Assembly (NCBI GenBank): GCA_023663635.1
Contig: JAMPHD010000023.1
Span: 1 to 43,821 of the forward strand
Direction: 5' to 3'
Length of the DNA: 43,821 nucleotides
Origin: Acetatifactor muris
GTDB lineage: Bacteria; Bacillota; Clostridia; Lachnospirales; Lachnospiraceae
In this document: positions 15,809 to 24,501 of the stretch, one piece after another
How the letters are laid out: each line of letters starts with the position of its first letter
How positions within the stretch are numbered: the first letter of the stretch is position 1
Translations under genes and position numbers: made by a program
Notes under the pieces: model-generated
Database searches by the model: none
What the model was told of the DNA's origin: nothing
What the model saw: the letters and a program-made list of their open reading frames with translations, nothing else

Positions 15809-16102
15809 ATGAAAATGAAAAGCAATGATATGAGACGAAATGAGACAAAGGGCGGCACTGTAAAGCAAAACGTCATAAAGCGAACGGATGCGGGGAGGAG
15901 CGGTACAAAGCAAGCTTTTCTGTGGTCCAGGGACGCCGGTATCGACGGTATTTTGGTGACGGTGGGACTGTGCATTATCGCGCTGTTGCTCTGTGTGGTC
16001 ATGAAGGACAGTCTGGCAGGGTTTATCGAGACCATCGTGGAGGCGATGACGACCAAGGCCACCGACATTCTGAGCGGTGTGGGCGCGGCGCCGGGGGTGT
16101 GA
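15809..16102 (+). CDS. Flp1-like type IVb pilin
   Basis: A 97-residue protein with a long positively charged N-terminus (residues 1-44) and one hydrophobic helix (about 47-66, ILVTVGLCIIALLLCVV), followed by a short amphipathic tail, KDSLAGFIETIVEAM. This is the Flp1-like pilin layout of Gram-positive Tad loci and the probable main fibre subunit. The processing site should lie before the hydrophobic helix, after the SRDAGID region; there is no exact GxxxxEY motif. A good AGGAGAAAGGT site precedes the start. The pseudopilin gene starts 1 bp after its stop. Confidence 0.78.
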   Translation: MKMKSNDMRRNETKGGTVKQNVIKRTDAGRSGTKQAFLWSRDAGIDGILVTVGLCIIALLLCVVMKDSLAGFIETIVEAMTTKATDILSGVGAAPGV

Positions 16103-16103
16103 T

Positions 16104-16505
16104 ATGGGAAAGCGCGTAAAACAGTCCGGAAGATCCCACATACGACATCGGATAAGACAGCCCGGAAGTGTGGCCAATATTTTGGTGACGGGCATTTTCA
16201 TTCTGGCCATGGCAGTGGTCATGATGGCCTTTCTGGAGGATGTGGAATTGATTCAGCAGAAGGCGGAGGTGGATCAGTTGGCGAGGCGTTACATTCTCCG
16301 CATGGAGACCACGGGCGGACTCACCCCGGAAGACAGGGAAGAGCTGTTGCGGGAACTCTCCGGACAGGGGATCACGGGAGCCGATCTGACGGGCACCACT
16401 TTAGGAGAGAGCGGTTACGGCGCGAAGATCGTGTTGCAAATCCGGGGATTGTTGGGAGGTAAATATGAGTTTGAAGAGAGAAGGGTGTCCACGGCCAAGT
16501 ATTAG
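16104..16505 (+). CDS. TadE-like pseudopilin 1
   Basis: A 133-residue protein with a short basic N-terminus, one hydrophobic helix at about residues 28-45 (ILVTGIFILAMAVVMMAF), and a soluble tail containing EDREELLRELSGQGITGADL and VLQIRGLLGGKYEFEERRV. Size, topology and position fit a minor pseudopilin of the TadE/TadF kind; it resembles DUF4320 proteins of firmicute clusters. Its end overlaps the next gene by 41 bp in another frame. Confidence 0.65.
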   Translation: MGKRVKQSGRSHIRHRIRQPGSVANILVTGIFILAMAVVMMAFLEDVELIQQKAEVDQLARRYILRMETTGGLTPEDREELLRELSGQGITGADLTGTTLGESGYGAKIVLQIRGLLGGKYEFEERRVSTAKY

Positions 16506-17076
16506 CCGCAAGGACTGCGGACAGGCGGAGTGGGTCGCGGGGATGTTTTTCCTGTTGATGCTCGGTATTATTTTATGCGTCCGGCTGCAGTTAGACGCGT
16601 GGCAGTCCTCGGCCGGATATCTGGAGGATGCCCTTGCCGTCTCCAATCTGGCATCGGCGCTGATCGATGTGGAGGAGTACGGCAGGAGTCATGCGGTACT
16701 CATCGCGGACGCCTCCGCCGCGTATGCCGTCTATCTGGATGCGGTGCGGGACAATCTGCAGTTGAATGACAGGTGGGAGTGCGGAAACCGCACCCTGATC
16801 TCAGGTCCCGTGGAGATTGCGGATTATGTGATCTATAATGTCCGGGATGATCGTGTGGAGACGATCCGCGTGGGGCGGGACGGCAATGTGACGGAGCGCT
16901 ACAGCGGTTTAAAGGGGGCCGTATGTGCTCCAAACGGAGTGATGGTGGAATGTACGGGAGTGTACAGTGAAATTCAATTTAACGTGAAGGGCTTTTTGGG
17001 GATAGAGGTCCGCGCTCACAAGGGCAAATTGGTGGATGTCGCGGCAAAGGGAGGAGAGGAAGATGAAGAACAATAG
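16465..17076 (+). CDS. TadE/TadF-like pseudopilin 2
   Basis: A 203-residue protein with a basic N-terminus, one hydrophobic helix (about residues 23-42, WVAGMFFLLMLGIILCV) and a larger extracellular domain ending in an acidic tail EEDEEQ. Three cysteines in the soluble part (WECGN, AVCAP, VECTG) could form disulfides. The preceding gene overlaps it by 41 bp, and GGAGG lies shortly before its ATG. Likely a minor subunit of the same fibre; no specific function can be given. Confidence 0.65.
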   Translation: MSLKREGCPRPSISRKDCGQAEWVAGMFFLLMLGIILCVRLQLDAWQSSAGYLEDALAVSNLASALIDVEEYGRSHAVLIADASAAYAVYLDAVRDNLQLNDRWECGNRTLISGPVEIADYVIYNVRDDRVETIRVGRDGNVTERYSGLKGAVCAPNGVMVECTGVYSEIQFNVKGFLGIEVRAHKGKLVDVAAKGGEEDEEQ

Positions 17077-17719
17077 AAAGAGGATATGGGACAAGGTCAA
17101 AATAGGGAGCATCCTTGCGGCATTGATCGCCGCGGTGGGAGTGTTTGCGGTCATGCTGCAGATGGAAAAGAAAATGCTTGACGGTTATGAGCGAGGCAGT
17201 ATTTACACAGCGGTGCGGGACATTCCCAAGGGAGAGAAGATCACACTTGAAAATTGTGAACAATATCTGTGCAGAAAGGAGGTGGATAAAAATATTGTAC
17301 CTGCGGCCGCGCTGGCCGGGCCGGAGCAGATAGAGGGCTTGTTCGCAAGGACAGCCATAGACGAGGGAACATTGCTGACCGTGAGTATGTTTGAGAGGGA
17401 AGACGAGATCACAGCCCTGATGGAACAGCCGGTGATCGTGGGCTTTCGGGCGGACGATCTGTATCAGGTGGTGGGCGGCGTACTGCGAAGAGGCGACAGG
17501 ATACATATTTATACGGTCCCGGAGAGCGGGGTGACGCAAATGATCCGGAGCAATGTATTTGTGGAGCAGGTGTTTGACAGTGCGGGCAATGTCATATCGG
17601 GGGAAAATGACACTGCCTCGGCACAGCGGGTCAATGTCTATCTGGATGCGGAGGAGGTGGAGCGCTTTTACACGGAATTGGCAGGAGGGACTCTGCGCGT
17701 GGTAAAAGTGTGTGAATAA
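17063..17719 (+). CDS. cpaB: CpaB/RcpC-like SAF-domain protein
   Basis: A 218-residue membrane-anchored extracytoplasmic protein. One hydrophobic helix is at about residues 14-32, followed by an SAF domain: VRDIPKGEKITLENCEQYL, then CRKEVDKNIVP, and ARTAIDEGTLLTVSMFE. It continues with the RcpC-like GGVLRRGDRIHIYTV. CpaB/RcpC proteins bind the cell wall and support pilus assembly. ATG 17063 lies 8 nt after GGGAGG; the frame extends to 17036 without a better start. It overlaps its neighbours on both sides; the downstream junction is TAATG. Confidence 0.85.
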   Translation: MKNNRKRIWDKVKIGSILAALIAAVGVFAVMLQMEKKMLDGYERGSIYTAVRDIPKGEKITLENCEQYLCRKEVDKNIVPAAALAGPEQIEGLFARTAIDEGTLLTVSMFEREDEITALMEQPVIVGFRADDLYQVVGGVLRRGDRIHIYTVPESGVTQMIRSNVFVEQVFDSAGNVISGENDTASAQRVNVYLDAEEVERFYTELAGGTLRVVKVCE

Positions 17720-20700
17720 TGGGGAGAAGGAGATTCGGTCTCATTCCGATATGGGCTGTTTTGGGCGCTCTGTTTTGGTGTTTGCCCGTCAGGGCGGAGA
17801 CGATCCGGGAGAGCCCTTATGTGAGTTTTGCTCCGGATGGCCGGGCATGGACCACCAATGCGGGAGATCGCAATATTGAATGGTATACGGGGGACGGCTC
17901 TGACGATGTGCTCACGGGAAGGCAGGGGACATTGAGAGAGTTGCGGGAGGGCGAGCATTATTACAGCGTGCGGAGAACGGGAATGATTCCCGTCTCCCGG
18001 TGGGAGGTCACGCTTTCGGCGGTCAACTGCTGTCATAATGATTATCCGCCCTATCAGGATTATCACGGCATAGCTTATACGCGAAGCATCTGTCTGAAAC
18101 CGCATTTTTCGGGTTGGGCGGCTTTTTGTGCGGACTGTGGCGAGTCCGTTGCCCGCGGCGTCTTTTATATGAGCCAAGCGGCTGCCCGGAGTATAGACCG
18201 GATAGAGGTGGGACCCGGGGCATGTTATTACTATCTGTGCCCGTTCAACAATAATCTGGAGCAGGGCATGAATTTGGAGGAGCACATCTGCAAGGCCATA
18301 TCCGCCAATCGCTACAGAGTGGTGTATGACGCCAATGCCGGAGGGGCTGTCCATGGGGGATATATGGCTCCCGACCTTTATATGTATGACAACGCGGAGA
18401 GTTATGAGGGGAGAGAGGTGACGCCAAGGACCCGGTTGAGCGGCAACGCTTATACGCGGATCGGATGGGAATTTGTGTGTTGGAATACGGAGGCGGACGG
18501 GACGGGCGAGAGCTACGAAGATGAGGCGGTTATTCTGAATCTTTGCGCGGATGATTATGATCCGAAGACGGGAGCCGGAACCGTGACATTGTACGCCATG
18601 TGGAGACCTTCGGGGAGTGTCCTCGAGATCGATCCCGCAGGGGGGAGTTATCAGGGCAATCCGGATATCACCTGTGTGCAGGGCGGTTTTGGAGAGAGCT
18701 ATACTGCGGAGGCAGAGTGGATAGAGGCGCCGTCCGGATACCTTGTGACCTTCGACACGTGCGGCGGGGAGAGGCTGTCCCCCATCCGGGGAACAAGACA
18801 TTTTGTGAATTGGTCTCAGAGATCTCCCTTTAACGGCAGGATGCAGGGTCATGTCTATACCTTTGGCGGCGAAGACGGGACGACGGACAGGATCACGGCG
18901 ATCTATGCTCCGGATGCCATTGTTCTGCCTGAGCCCGTGCGGACCAATATGTCCTTTGGCGGGTGGTATTATGACAGTGAATTTCGCAGACCAGCGGGCG
19001 GCGCGGGGACGGAGTTGACCCCGGAGTGTGATATGACGCTCTACGCGCAGTGGGTGGAATTGGCGCTGACGGCGCAGGACAATGTGACGGCCCACGGGGG
19101 AAAAGGAGCCGTGGATTTGAGCTGGAGTCAGCAGGACGGCAGGGATAAGTCCTATAAGCTTTATCAGAGCGGTGACGGTCTAAATTGGGAGCAGATTGTG
19201 TCTGTCGATTCCGTGCAAAACGGGATGCGTTGGGAGGCGCAGTATGACTATACGCACACCACGGAGTCCGTGCGGATTCCCTATACAGGATTTTATCACA
19301 TCACGGCTTACGGGGCACAGGGAGGAAACTACGGAGGTTTTGCGGGCGGTCTCGGAGGCATGGCGGAGGGGAGCTTTTGGCTTGAGGAGGGAGAAATCCT
19401 TTATTGCAGCGCGGCAGGGCAGAATGGTTTTAACGGCGGTGGAGCGGGGGAGATGTATGCCAATGGAGGCGGATACTCCATCGTCAGCAACGCGTCCGGA
19501 GAGATCCTGTTGGTCGCGGGCGGTGGCGGCGGCGCGGGAGCCTATGGAGACGGCGGCGCGGGCGGTGCGTCTGAAGGACTGACGGCTGACGGACACGCGG
19601 GAGAAAACGGCGGCGCGGGCGGTGGCGGAGGTATGGTTGGAGGACGCGCGGGAGAGTTGGTGGTTCACCACCATGTGGAGGGAGTCTGCAACCATGTCCA
19701 TGCGGGAGATCCGAGCCGGTATGGCGGCTGTTATGTCATAGAGATGCCCTGTCATGAGGAATTGGAGGCAGTCTATACGGGCAGTTCCACTTGGTATTGG
19801 GGCGGGGGAAATACGGAGTATTGTCCCAACTGCGGAGCGGACGCCTCCAAAGGCGAGGACTGCACCGGGCATGAGACGGAATATTATGACCATATCTGTC
19901 CCGTACATGGCAATCAGATGAGCAATATTTGGGAGGGCACGCCGACAGTCTGCGAGGCCATAGCCGGATACGGGGCGGGGTGCGGCAGGACGGAAGAGTA
20001 TATCTGCGGCTATCCCTATGACGGATATGTGATCAGCGCAAAGCCTTCTTACGGGGGGAGTAATTATGTAAATCCCGTGCTGTCCCGCACGGGAAGTGAA
20101 ACGGCGGGTGTCCGGTCGGGAGACGGAGTCGTGAGGATCGTCTCGGAGGATATCGGATATCAGGAGGCTGATTTCTTAAACGGCGTCCTTGCCCGGGATA
20201 TGGCGGCGCCTGACGCGATCGGAGAGGAAGGCGTGAGCAAAATGCCTCTGGACGGGGGGAGCGTTTTGGTTCGATGGCAGGAGCCGAAAGATCATGGCAC
20301 GATCTATTATCATCAGGCGGAGTCTTATGAGAAGGGCGGCGCGAACCGGCTCTCCGTATCCAATATCACCGCCAACACGCCCGTGTCGGGAATCGCGGGA
20401 TATTGGTACCTGCAGGATACCGACACGGATACGGCGGTCACGGCGGCAAACGGCAGGTTTATCCCGGGGCGGGAGTTGGCGGTCGTTTTGACCGACAGGG
20501 AACAATATCTGCATATAGCGGCGGCGGACAGGGCAGGTAACTTAAGCGGGACCGTTCATATTCCTCTGGGCAGCGCCGCAAGGGGCAAGGGGGATGTGGA
20601 ATGGCCCGTGTATACGGAGCCTCTCGGGCTGCGTCCGGGCGATAATATTCATCCTGCGGAACAGGAGGGAACTTTTTATGTGAAGGCCGACGGGGATACG

Positions 20701-21771
20701 CCGGTGACTTTTGAAAGCGGCGCGTATATACAGGGGCCCGCGTCGGAAGATTATCAACCCGATCATATGATCTTGGAGAGCGACGGCAAGAACGGTGACC
20801 GGGTCAGGTCGATCGTCCGGGTGCCGACCGGACCCGTGCAGGAGGAGAATGCCATACAGTCTGTAGAGCAGATGCGATTTATGGCGGAAGGAGAGGGATA
20901 TCTGATCGGCGGAGACTATGTGGAGGCCCTGAGAAGTCACGGGAACAGGAATCTGTCACTGGTGAGGGAATGGCTGCCGGACGCGGATCTGCACGGGCGG
21001 ATGATCCGGGTGATCCCCGTGGCGGGAGCAGAACATCGCGGACGCATCATCTATTCTGACCATGAGCGGGATGAGGGAAACGGCCTGTGGATCATCGGTG
21101 ACGGCGAGGCGCCGAAGATCAGCGGCATGGAGGTATTGGAGAATCTTCCGGTGTTGGACAGACGGGAACAGACCATTGAGCTGACGGTGACGGCATCGGA
21201 TGAGTTGAGCGGTCTGCGGGAATTTTATCTGGAGATTGAAAATATGGATAACGGGTGTGTATTGCAGTTGGAGCCCGATGAGGAGGGAAGGATCGTTGTG
21301 AATCTGTGTGAGGATGAGCCGATCTTCAGCGGTGATTTTTATGTGACGGCATATGCTGTGGACAATGTGGGAAATGAGACTGAATTGACCTATGGGACGG
21401 TAGAGTTTGACCTGCAGGCTGAGATCGAGCGCATATTGGAACCTCATACCCCACAGTTTAAGCGCGGGGAGAGCGGGCGGCTGCACATCACTTCATGGGG
21501 ATACGCGGACAGAGTGGAGGTGGAATTTCCGGAAGAATTTGCGGCGGATGATCCGACATTAAACAGAGTGTATGTCTATGAGAGAGACGCCATGTATAAG
21601 CGGGAGGAGTCGGAGGATTTCATGGTGCCGTTGTATGTGGCGGAGAATCCGGAATACAGAGTTGTGGTGCGGGCCTATAAAGGCGATAAGATGTTGGAGG
21701 TATATCCCGCAATGACGGTATTCGGCGTGGAGGGGACCGTGCTGGATGAGCTGCGGACCCGACTCAGGTGA
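17719..21771 (+). CDS. Giant secreted multidomain protein of the Tad-like locus
   Basis: A 1350-residue protein with a clear signal peptide: basic start, hydrophobic core near residues 8-21 and predicted cleavage after VRA at about 26. Visible parts in order are: an InlB/Listeria-Bacteroides-type B-repeat at about 199-295 and another at about 413-443 (both ending Y-A-x-W); an FN3-like strand set at about 455-495; a glycine-rich domain at about 509-645; a Cys/His-rich segment at about 649-768 with HHHVEGVCNHVH, CPNCGAD and CPVHGN; an FN3-like stretch near 847; and an Ig-like bacterial repeat near 1150-1260 (DELSGLREFYLEIEN). There is no LPxTG sorting motif or C-terminal membrane helix. It starts on the cpaB stop (TAATG), so it is co-made with the pilus parts and may be a pilus-associated adhesin or tip protein; this role is inferred. 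Confidence 0.8.
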   Translation: MGRRRFGLIPIWAVLGALFWCLPVRAETIRESPYVSFAPDGRAWTTNAGDRNIEWYTGDGSDDVLTGRQGTLRELREGEHYYSVRRTGMIPVSRWEVTLSAVNCCHNDYPPYQDYHGIAYTRSICLKPHFSGWAAFCADCGESVARGVFYMSQAAARSIDRIEVGPGACYYYLCPFNNNLEQGMNLEEHICKAISANRYRVVYDANAGGAVHGGYMAPDLYMYDNAESYEGREVTPRTRLSGNAYTRIGWEFVCWNTEADGTGESYEDEAVILNLCADDYDPKTGAGTVTLYAMWRPSGSVLEIDPAGGSYQGNPDITCVQGGFGESYTAEAEWIEAPSGYLVTFDTCGGERLSPIRGTRHFVNWSQRSPFNGRMQGHVYTFGGEDGTTDRITAIYAPDAIVLPEPVRTNMSFGGWYYDSEFRRPAGGAGTELTPECDMTLYAQWVELALTAQDNVTAHGGKGAVDLSWSQQDGRDKSYKLYQSGDGLNWEQIVSVDSVQNGMRWEAQYDYTHTTESVRIPYTGFYHITAYGAQGGNYGGFAGGLGGMAEGSFWLEEGEILYCSAAGQNGFNGGGAGEMYANGGGYSIVSNASGEILLVAGGGGGAGAYGDGGAGGASEGLTADGHAGENGGAGGGGGMVGGRAGELVVHHHVEGVCNHVHAGDPSRYGGCYVIEMPCHEELEAVYTGSSTWYWGGGNTEYCPNCGADASKGEDCTGHETEYYDHICPVHGNQMSNIWEGTPTVCEAIAGYGAGCGRTEEYICGYPYDGYVISAKPSYGGSNYVNPVLSRTGSETAGVRSGDGVVRIVSEDIGYQEADFLNGVLARDMAAPDAIGEEGVSKMPLDGGSVLVRWQEPKDHGTIYYHQAESYEKGGANRLSVSNITANTPVSGIAGYWYLQDTDTDTAVTAANGRFIPGRELAVVLTDREQYLHIAAADRAGNLSGTVHIPLGSAARGKGDVEWPVYTEPLGLRPGDNIHPAEQEGTFYVKADGDTPVTFESGAYIQGPASEDYQPDHMILESDGKNGDRVRSIVRVPTGPVQEENAIQSVEQMRFMAEGEGYLIGGDYVEALRSHGNRNLSLVREWLPDADLHGRMIRVIPVAGAEHRGRIIYSDHERDEGNGLWIIGDGEAPKISGMEVLENLPVLDRREQTIELTVTASDELSGLREFYLEIENMDNGCVLQLEPDEEGRIVVNLCEDEPIFSGDFYVTAYAVDNVGNETELTYGTVEFDLQAEIERILEPHTPQFKRGESGRLHITSWGYADRVEVEFPEEFAADDPTLNRVYVYERDAMYKREESEDFMVPLYVAENPEYRVVVRAYKGDKMLEVYPAMTVFGVEGTVLDELRTRLR

Positions 21772-21777
21772 GCAGAT

Positions 21778-22611
21778 ATGGACGGATATGGTCTGTGGGG
21801 CGCGGGGACGTGGGCGTGTACATGGCTGTGTGGTGTGTGGCAGCGGGCGTGCGCGTGGACGTGGAGTGTGGGAGAGATCTGCCTGACGTTGGCAGCGCTG
21901 TTTTACATAGGCAGCAGGGATGACGCATGGAGTCTGCGCCTTGAAAGAAAGCATAAGATCTGCCTGTTGATCCTGTGCGGAGTAAACGGAGTCTGTACGG
22001 TGTCGGCCATGGAGCAATATGGCGGCGTGTTTCTTTTGTGGAATATCTTTGCGGGTTGTCTCCTCGCCGCGTCCGTCATGGATTGGTGGGAGAAGATGGT
22101 CTATCGCTTTGTGTGGTGGGCGGCCGGCATCGCGGCGGGCATATCGCTTGTACTTTTCTGCTGCGGCGGATGGGAGGGGATGACCCGGGAGATCGGTGAA
22201 GAGATCGAATGGGGAATCGGTTGGGAGACGGTAACGGGAACTGTGTTACTATTGATTGGATTTGTGCTGTTACAGCATCTGTGGTTTTCCCGATTTTACG
22301 GGCGGGCGGACTGCCATGCCTTCTGCGTCTGTGCCGTGATGCTTGCGGCATGTGGTTACGGGTATGCGGATTATCTGACGCATATGGCGGTCGTGTTTGG
22401 GAGCTTGAGCGTGATACAGTTTTGCAGGGGCAATATTGCGCGTAACGGGCAGCTCAAAAAGCCGGTGGCGCTGGTTCCGTATATCACGGTCGGGTTTTGG
22501 GTCCGGCTTATCGCGGCGCCGCTTTGTCAGTCGTATCGCGGTTTCCTTGGCACTTTCCTTGTCACGGAGCCGCTTTGGCTTGATTTTATGGCCGGGAAAT
22601 GGTACATTTAA
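21778..22611 (+). CDS. Prepilin peptidase (A24 family), divergent
   Basis: A 277-residue polytopic membrane protein. Of the two catalytic aspartates expected for A24 aspartic peptidases, the first fits Asp102 (SVMDWWEKMVYR) and the second Asp178 in GRAD, a variant of the usual GxGD motif. The C-terminal KKPVALVPYITVGF resembles the family PxxP...G ending. It would trim the leader peptides of the Flp-like pilin and pseudopilins at the inner face of the membrane. The N-terminus is unusually Trp- and Cys-rich and holds no CxxC methylase domain. It begins 7 bp after the giant protein and closes the Tad-like set. Confidence 0.72.
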   Translation: MDGYGLWGAGTWACTWLCGVWQRACAWTWSVGEICLTLAALFYIGSRDDAWSLRLERKHKICLLILCGVNGVCTVSAMEQYGGVFLLWNIFAGCLLAASVMDWWEKMVYRFVWWAAGIAAGISLVLFCCGGWEGMTREIGEEIEWGIGWETVTGTVLLLIGFVLLQHLWFSRFYGRADCHAFCVCAVMLAACGYGYADYLTHMAVVFGSLSVIQFCRGNIARNGQLKKPVALVPYITVGFWVRLIAAPLCQSYRGFLGTFLVTEPLWLDFMAGKWYI

Positions 22612-22654
22612 AGGGCAGTGTCCCATAGGGACGACCGGCAAAGGAGAAACGTGG

Positions 22655-23728
22655 ATGGGGAAAAAGACCGGCGGGATCAGCATATCGCTCTGCATGATCG
22701 TCAAAAATGAGGAGAACGTATTGGCGCGGTGTCTGGACAGCGTGGCGGATCTGATGGATGAGATCATCATCGTGGACACGGGTTCCACGGATCGCACGAA
22801 GGAGATCGCGGCGCGTTACACGGACAGGATCTTTGATTTTGTCTGGGTGGATGACTTCAGCGCGGCGCGCAATTTTGCCTTTTCCAAGGCGCGGATGGAT
22901 TACATTTATTCAGCGGACGCGGACGAGGTGTTGGATGAGGAGAACCGCGAGCGGTATCGTTTGCTCAAGGAGAATCTGTTGCCGGAGATCGAGATCGTTC
23001 AGATGAAGTATGGCAATCAGCTGCGGTTTGGCACGGTCTATAATTTTGATGAGGAATATCGGCCCAAACTGTTTAAACGACTGCGCGAATTTGTGTGGCA
23101 GGAGCCGATCCACGAATCCGTGCGCCTGTCTCCGGTGGTATATGACAGCGATATCGTCATCACCCATATGCCGGAGGAAAGCCATGCGGGGCGGGATCTG
23201 GCCAATCTGAGGAAACAGGTGCAAAGAGGGGTGCGGCTGTCCGCCCATCTGCATGAGATGTACGCCAGAGAGCTCTTTGTGGCGGGAAGTGACGAGGATT
23301 TTCTGTTGGCGGAGGAATTTTTTGCGGAGTCGGTGAAAGATGAGGGCAGGGGACCGAAGGAGTTTGAGGAGGCCTGCTGTGTGGCGGCTCACGCGGCCCG
23401 GTTGCGGCAGGACGCGGCGGCTTTGATGAAATATGCGGTCAAATTGGTCGCCGGAGAGGGATGTTCGGAGATCTGTTGTGAGTTGGGAGACTTTTACGCG
23501 GGGCAAAAAGATTACGAGGAGGCTGCGGTGTGGTACTACAATGCGGCCTATGAGACAGCGCCCGCGATCTCTTTAAAATCCGGGAACGAGAGAGCTTTTG
23601 AGGGGCTGATCGCCTGTTATGAGGCCATGGGACTCTCCGAACAGGCGGATGCCTATCGGGAGGAGGCCGCCAAGAGGAAACAGGAAAACTCCGAAAGGTA
23701 TGAGACTGACAAGGGAGGGGCAAAATGA
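22655..23728 (+). CDS. Family 2 glycosyltransferase with TPR-like tail
   Basis: A 357-residue soluble glycosyltransferase. The N-terminus SLCMIVKNEENVLARCLDS, then IIIVDTGSTDRT, DDFSAARNFAF and the metal-binding SADADEVLD form the GT2 (GT-A) core in residues about 9-105. The C-terminal half (about 200-350) is helical and TPR-like (FYAGQKDYEEAAVWYYNAAYE). Such TPR-containing transferases commonly modify peptides or proteins. ATG 22655 follows AAGGAG by 8 nt; the open frame upstream overlaps the peptidase gene and is not used. Its place right after the Tad-like genes makes pilin or the giant protein a possible acceptor; this is inference. Confidence 0.85.
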   Translation: MGKKTGGISISLCMIVKNEENVLARCLDSVADLMDEIIIVDTGSTDRTKEIAARYTDRIFDFVWVDDFSAARNFAFSKARMDYIYSADADEVLDEENRERYRLLKENLLPEIEIVQMKYGNQLRFGTVYNFDEEYRPKLFKRLREFVWQEPIHESVRLSPVVYDSDIVITHMPEESHAGRDLANLRKQVQRGVRLSAHLHEMYARELFVAGSDEDFLLAEEFFAESVKDEGRGPKEFEEACCVAAHAARLRQDAAALMKYAVKLVAGEGCSEICCELGDFYAGQKDYEEAAVWYYNAAYETAPAISLKSGNERAFEGLIACYEAMGLSEQADAYREEAAKRKQENSERYETDKGGAK

Positions 23729-24228
23729 GAGAAGTTCCGAGGAACAACAGTTTAAAAAGGGAAATTAAGAGACTGTTGGAGTTATGTAATAAAGATGAGA
23801 AAGATAAGGGCGAGAGAAGAGATTATTTCCGGGAACCCGTCACGGAAGACGAGATGGAAGATTGGGAAGAGAGGAACGGATGCAAAATTCCCGAGTCTTA
23901 TAAGGAGTGGCTCAGGTTTTCGGGAGAATGTCGTATAGCGGGCAATGCAGCGACATTTTGGGGACCGAGCGAATTTCATTCCGACCATGTACCCGAAGAT
24001 CTGGTGGCGATCGGAGAGATTCTCGGCGATGGGGAAGTGGTATGTTTTTCAAAGAACACCGGTGTTTTTGTGAGGGTATCCGAAGGAGAGACGGCCGAAA
24101 CGGATGATTTTGGCGGTGTACTTAGGGCAATCATAAAGTTATTGGATGATAAACCGATCTTATCCGAAGAAAGATATTTGGAAATAATGCAAAAGATCAG
24201 GGAAAAAAGGGCAATGGAAAACAGATGA
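23725..24228 (+). CDS. SMI1/KNR4 (SUKH) family protein
   Basis: A 167-residue soluble acidic protein with the SMI1/KNR4 signature: EMEDWEERNGCKIPESYKEWL near residues 36-56, then VAIGEILGDGEVVCF and a final helix pair. SUKH proteins often serve as immunity proteins against polymorphic toxins, but many are orphans. It starts by ATGA overlap with the glycosyltransferase stop, so the two are translated together. No toxin gene is seen nearby. Confidence 0.8.
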   Translation: MREVPRNNSLKREIKRLLELCNKDEKDKGERRDYFREPVTEDEMEDWEERNGCKIPESYKEWLRFSGECRIAGNAATFWGPSEFHSDHVPEDLVAIGEILGDGEVVCFSKNTGVFVRVSEGETAETDDFGGVLRAIIKLLDDKPILSEERYLEIMQKIREKRAMENR

Positions 24229-24267
24229 CCACTCTGTCCGTGTCATACAGTCCGGGACGGTGCGAAT

Positions 24268-24287
24268 GTATCATTTGGTGATGATAC
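24268..24287. other. Stem-loop GTATCAT-TTGGTG-ATGATAC
   Basis: A perfect 7-bp stem with a 6-nt loop, flanked by a direct CGAATG repeat, 40 bp after the SMI1/KNR4 stop. No T tract follows, so termination is doubtful. Confidence 0.4.
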
Positions 24288-24320
24288 GAATGTGCTGTTT
24301 GCGGACGAAATATGAATGAC

Positions 24321-24349
24321 TGGACGAATCCGCCCATGCATGTTACAAT
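24321..24349 (+). promoter_or_regulatory. Putative promoter of hisC
   Basis: TGGACG (24321-24326) and TACAAT (24344-24349) are separated by 17 bp, giving a leader of about 145 nt. Confidence 0.45.
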
Positions 24350-24381
24350 AGGAATCTGACCGGCAAGCGGCCGGAGAAAAG

Positions 24382-24450
24382 CTGCGGATCAAAAAGGTTT
24401 GCGGATTAAGAAGGTCTGCAGATCAAAAAGGTCTGCGGATTAAGAAAACT
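24382..24450 (+). repeat. Four 17-bp direct repeats in the hisC leader
   Basis: Units of the form CTGCGGATYAARAAGGT repeat four times (24382, 24399, 24416, 24433), with the odd and even copies more alike (GGATCAAAAAGG versus GGATTAAGAAGG), so the true period may be 34. A degenerate fifth copy (TTGCAGATAAGAAG) follows. They lie between the promoter and the hisC start. No open frame is conserved across them. Confidence 0.75.
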
Positions 24451-24501
24451 TGCAGATAAGAAGACCATAAGATATAAGATAATTTTGAGGAGACACACAG
24501 C

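Noticed and set aside
17668..19095. 475-codon minus-strand ORF opposite the giant protein
   Set aside because: Shadow frame; the plus strand has a signal peptide and recognisable repeats.
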